Source: Candidatus Dojkabacteria bacterium UBA5232 (GTDB lineage Bacteria; Patescibacteriota; Dojkabacteria; SC72). Taken from it: a stretch of DNA of 15,152 bases. Location: contig DHUO01000001.1 of assembly GCA_002409215.1 (NCBI GenBank), positions 11,669-26,820 of the forward strand, in the 5' to 3' direction. Shown here one piece after another: positions 13,944-15,152 of this stretch. The stretch's first letter is position 1, and the number at the start of each line of letters is the position of its first letter. Below the pieces are notes generated by a model. That model was not told where the DNA came from. It saw only the letters and a program-made list of their open reading frames with translations, and did no database searches. The position numbers were made by a program, and so were the translations under genes.

Positions 13944-14678
13944 ATGTTTCGCAAATACTTTTTAGTCTTAGTCCTAATAATATTAGGTCTTGCTTTATCC
14001 TTTCCCTCCCCCTCTTACAATGGGGAGATTGGAGGAGAAGGAGTAGGAACTCAAATAAGTGAGTTCCTAAGAGAACTCCCTGCGGTCCCTGCAGGAGAAA
14101 CTTGTCTCTTGGGCCAAGAACCCAAACATTCATGCACCCAAGGTGCAAATGGCCTGACCCATAAAGGTTTATGGAACGGTCTCGACCTGGGGCTTGTAGG
14201 TACGCTATGGGATGGGGGCTTTAGGGCGCCTAAATTCTGCGACCAAGAGGTCAAAAATTGTAGAGTAACACTCTACGAAGAGTATCCTTGTAGAGGGAAC
14301 CCTAAAGGGGGGGGTATGCAACTTCTGTTTGAAGCCACCTCTAATGAAGGTGTCCAATACACTTTCCTTCTAGTTCATGTCCGAATAGGACAAGGACTAA
14401 AAGAAGGCGACTATGTTGTCTCAGGGCAACAAGTGGCAAAAGTGGATATGAAGCCGCCACCTACGGATTTAGGCAGCGGGAACACCTGTTGGACAGGAGC
14501 TCACCTTCACCTAGAAGTTTGGGTGAACGGTAAGGCCACTTCTCCCTGTGCTTTGCTAAGGGCGTTTCATTGCAATCTGGATGATTGCAACAATGGAGAC
14601 TTCGATGAGAAGTCCTCCTGTGAGATTGAACTTCCTCCCCTCTTGCTACCAGCAAGGATACGAGAGAAATTCGAGTAG
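13944..14678 (+). CDS. Exported M23-family peptidase-like protein (cysteine-rich)
   Basis: Probably a secreted or membrane-anchored zinc peptidase of the LytM type acting on cell-wall peptides. The 244 residues begin with MFRKYF and a hydrophobic stretch to about residue 20 (signal peptide or anchor). The M23 core appears as H73-K-G-L-W-N-G-L-D81 (first ligand motif, normally HxGxD, here with about four extra residues), H145 in LLVHVRIGQGLKEGDYVVSG, and H187-L-H189 in GAHLHLEVWVNG. Ten cysteines (54 to 226) suggest disulfides outside the cytoplasm. The start is fixed by AGGAGG. A GTG-initiated form 18 residues longer is less likely. The odd first motif leaves catalytic activity uncertain. The coding DNA is GC-richer than the neighbours, contains a run of eight G, and is packed with stem-loops. 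Confidence 0.8.
   Translation: MFRKYFLVLVLIILGLALSFPSPSYNGEIGGEGVGTQISEFLRELPAVPAGETCLLGQEPKHSCTQGANGLTHKGLWNGLDLGLVGTLWDGGFRAPKFCDQEVKNCRVTLYEEYPCRGNPKGGGMQLLFEATSNEGVQYTFLLVHVRIGQGLKEGDYVVSGQQVAKVDMKPPPTDLGSGNTCWTGAHLHLEVWVNGKATSPCALLRAFHCNLDDCNNGDFDEKSSCEIELPPLLLPARIREKFE
13973..14657 (+). repeat. Tandem series of local stem-loops tiling the M23-like coding sequence
   Basis: Hairpins read by eye (bp of stem/nt of loop): 13973-13987 (6/3), 14006-14027 (6/10), 14044-14069 (10/6), 14076-14097 (6 with one bulge/9), 14107-14119 (5/3), 14133-14147 (6/3), 14159-14174 (6/4), 14220-14234 (6/3), 14258-14278 (7/3, plus a wobble and one more pair), 14336-14352 (5/7), 14378-14392 (5/5), 14414-14431 (7 with one wobble/4), 14454-14479 (4+4 with internal loop), 14485-14497 (5/3), 14506-14527 (9 with two wobbles/4), 14570-14590 (8/5), 14595-14618 (9 with one bulge/5), 14641-14657 (7 with one wobble/3). 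They follow one another with little overlap through the whole gene. Confidence 0.8.
14307..14314 (+). repeat. Run of eight G inside the M23-like gene
   Basis: Eight consecutive G encode the end of NPKGGGM, between the first and second metal-ligand motifs. Such a tract is striking next to AT-rich DNA. Slippage here would shift the frame and remove the HLH motif, so phase variation is possible. A sequencing or assembly length error is also possible, although the frame is intact as given. Confidence 0.7.
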
Positions 14679-14687
14679 AATCTAACC

Positions 14688-14745
14688 AGAAGGGGTGATA
14701 TATATGTGTAGTTTTTAACTACCTTACATAAATTTCACCCCTTCT
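14688..14745. terminator. Large inverted repeat between convergent genes
   Basis: AGAAGGGGTGA (14688-14698) pairs perfectly with TCACCCCTTCT (14735-14745). Inside it GTAGTT-TTT-AACTAC (14708-14722) forms a second hairpin, with ATGT/ACAT helping to extend it. It fills most of the gap between the M23-like gene and the convergent methyltransferase gene and probably marks the 3' end of both transcripts. It is not a standard terminator, since only a short A/T tract flanks it. Confidence 0.6.
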
Positions 14746-14765
14746 AAAAACCTTCTTTACAATCC

Positions 14766-15152
14766 TTAACGATAGATATATAAATATTCCTTATTACTTA
14801 GTTCTATCTTCTTCTTTTCTCTTAAACCTCCGATTTTGTATTTATAGCTATATATTTCACCACCATCCTTTATGAGCTTTTCAAATCTCTTTTTCAAAAT
14901 CTTCAAACTCTTTTCATCTAAATAGCAATATACCTTGCTAAACTCTTCCAGAGGAGCCTCATAGATATTTTCAACATTAAAAACAATATCTTTATTAACA
15001 GGATATCTTAATATCCGAAATGTTCTTGCAATAACAATCATGATTGGTGAGAGGTCTAAACCGTAGCTCTTACACTTAGAATTAGCATAAGCCTGAAGTA
15101 CGATATTCCCATCTCCACATCCAAGGTCAACAAAAACATCCTCTTTTTTCAA
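14766..15152 (-). CDS. Class I SAM-dependent methyltransferase, C-terminal part
   Basis: The visible 128 residues contain VFVDLGCGDGNIVLQAYANS (motif I, glycine-rich SAM loop), an acidic residue after the second strand in YGLDLSPIM, and a later KVYCYLDEKSLKILKKRFEKL stretch typical of Rossmann-type methyltransferases. The substrate cannot be inferred. The reading frame runs into the right edge. A TTG stands at the edge, but the true start is probably beyond it, because methyltransferases of this type normally have residues before the motif I strand. The gene is convergent with the M23-like gene and ends with TAA 88 nt after that gene's stop. Confidence 0.8.
   Translation of the reverse strand: MKKEDVFVDLGCGDGNIVLQAYANSKCKSYGLDLSPIMIVIARTFRILRYPVNKDIVFNVENIYEAPLEEFSKVYCYLDEKSLKILKKRFEKLIKDGGEIYSYKYKIGGLREKKKIELSNKEYLYIYR

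Noticed and set aside
14178..14187. GGTC-TC-GACC palindrome
   Set aside because: The loop is too short for a stable RNA hairpin, and it is only 4 bp, so it was not counted in the array.
13861..14254. Minus-strand ORFs opposite the M23-like gene
   Set aside because: They overlap the leader and the peptidase motifs in the wrong strand, with no start signals. They are open by composition only.
13777..14745. A purely non-coding structured RNA such as a rRNA fragment or known large RNA
   Set aside because: The same sequence has a Shine-Dalgarno, a signal peptide and clear M23 motifs (HLHLEVWVNG). A coding role is well supported, so RNA structure is an additional layer rather than an alternative.
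1..15152. UGA recoded as glycine, as in Gracilibacteria or Absconditabacteria
   Set aside because: None of the long, domain-complete genes contains an in-frame TGA.

Overview
The window looks like a chromosomal piece of a small-genome bacterium, most plausibly a member of the Candidate Phyla Radiation (Patescibacteria). This is an inference. The signs are AT-rich genes, very tight packing (TAATG and TAAATG junctions), trimmed proteins (ThrRS without TGS, Rel without its C-terminal regulatory domains), almost no Shine-Dalgarno sites, and several genes whose -10 box lies only 5-6 nt before the ATG, as in leaderless mRNAs. All 14 stop codons visible in the identified genes are TAA or TAG. The genetic code appears standard. 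No tRNA, rRNA or CRISPR was seen.

Layout. Positions 1-5606 (minus strand) hold a translation block in the order thrS-infC-rpmI-rplT-pheS-pheT (pheT runs off the left edge), the same order as in Escherichia coli. A strong intrinsic terminator follows rplT, and pheS then seems to restart from its own leaderless promoter. Positions 5607-5855 are the thrS upstream region (promoter, palindrome, competing leader hairpins). rsmD follows (5856-6599, minus). Then comes a plus-strand Y1/HUH transposase of the RAYT type (6677-7153) flanked by inverted REP-like palindromes. Beyond it lies a long minus-strand run: rarA, tyrS, a shortened rel, a 39-residue membrane-protein ORF found by eye, recG and a SpoU-family RNA methyltransferase. 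The right end has a plus-strand exported M23 peptidase-like gene and, convergent to it, the C-terminal part of a SAM-dependent methyltransferase.

The most unusual region is 13744-14745. The peptidase-like gene has a good -35/-10 promoter, a hairpin at the predicted 5' end followed by a 13-nt match to the E. coli rrn boxA, a large inverted repeat in the leader, and the only AGGAGG ribosome site in the window. Its coding sequence is GC-richer than its neighbours and is tiled almost end to end with small, mostly perfect stem-loops. Ordinary coding sequence here does not look like this. The transcript may be strongly selected for RNA structure and protected from termination by an rRNA-like antitermination signal.

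How the genes fit together: most are housekeeping genes for translation (three aminoacyl-tRNA synthetases, IF3, L35, L20, two RNA methyltransferases), replication-fork repair (RarA, RecG) and alarmone signalling (Rel). The RAYT/REP unit and the hairpin-rich peptidase gene are the accessory parts.
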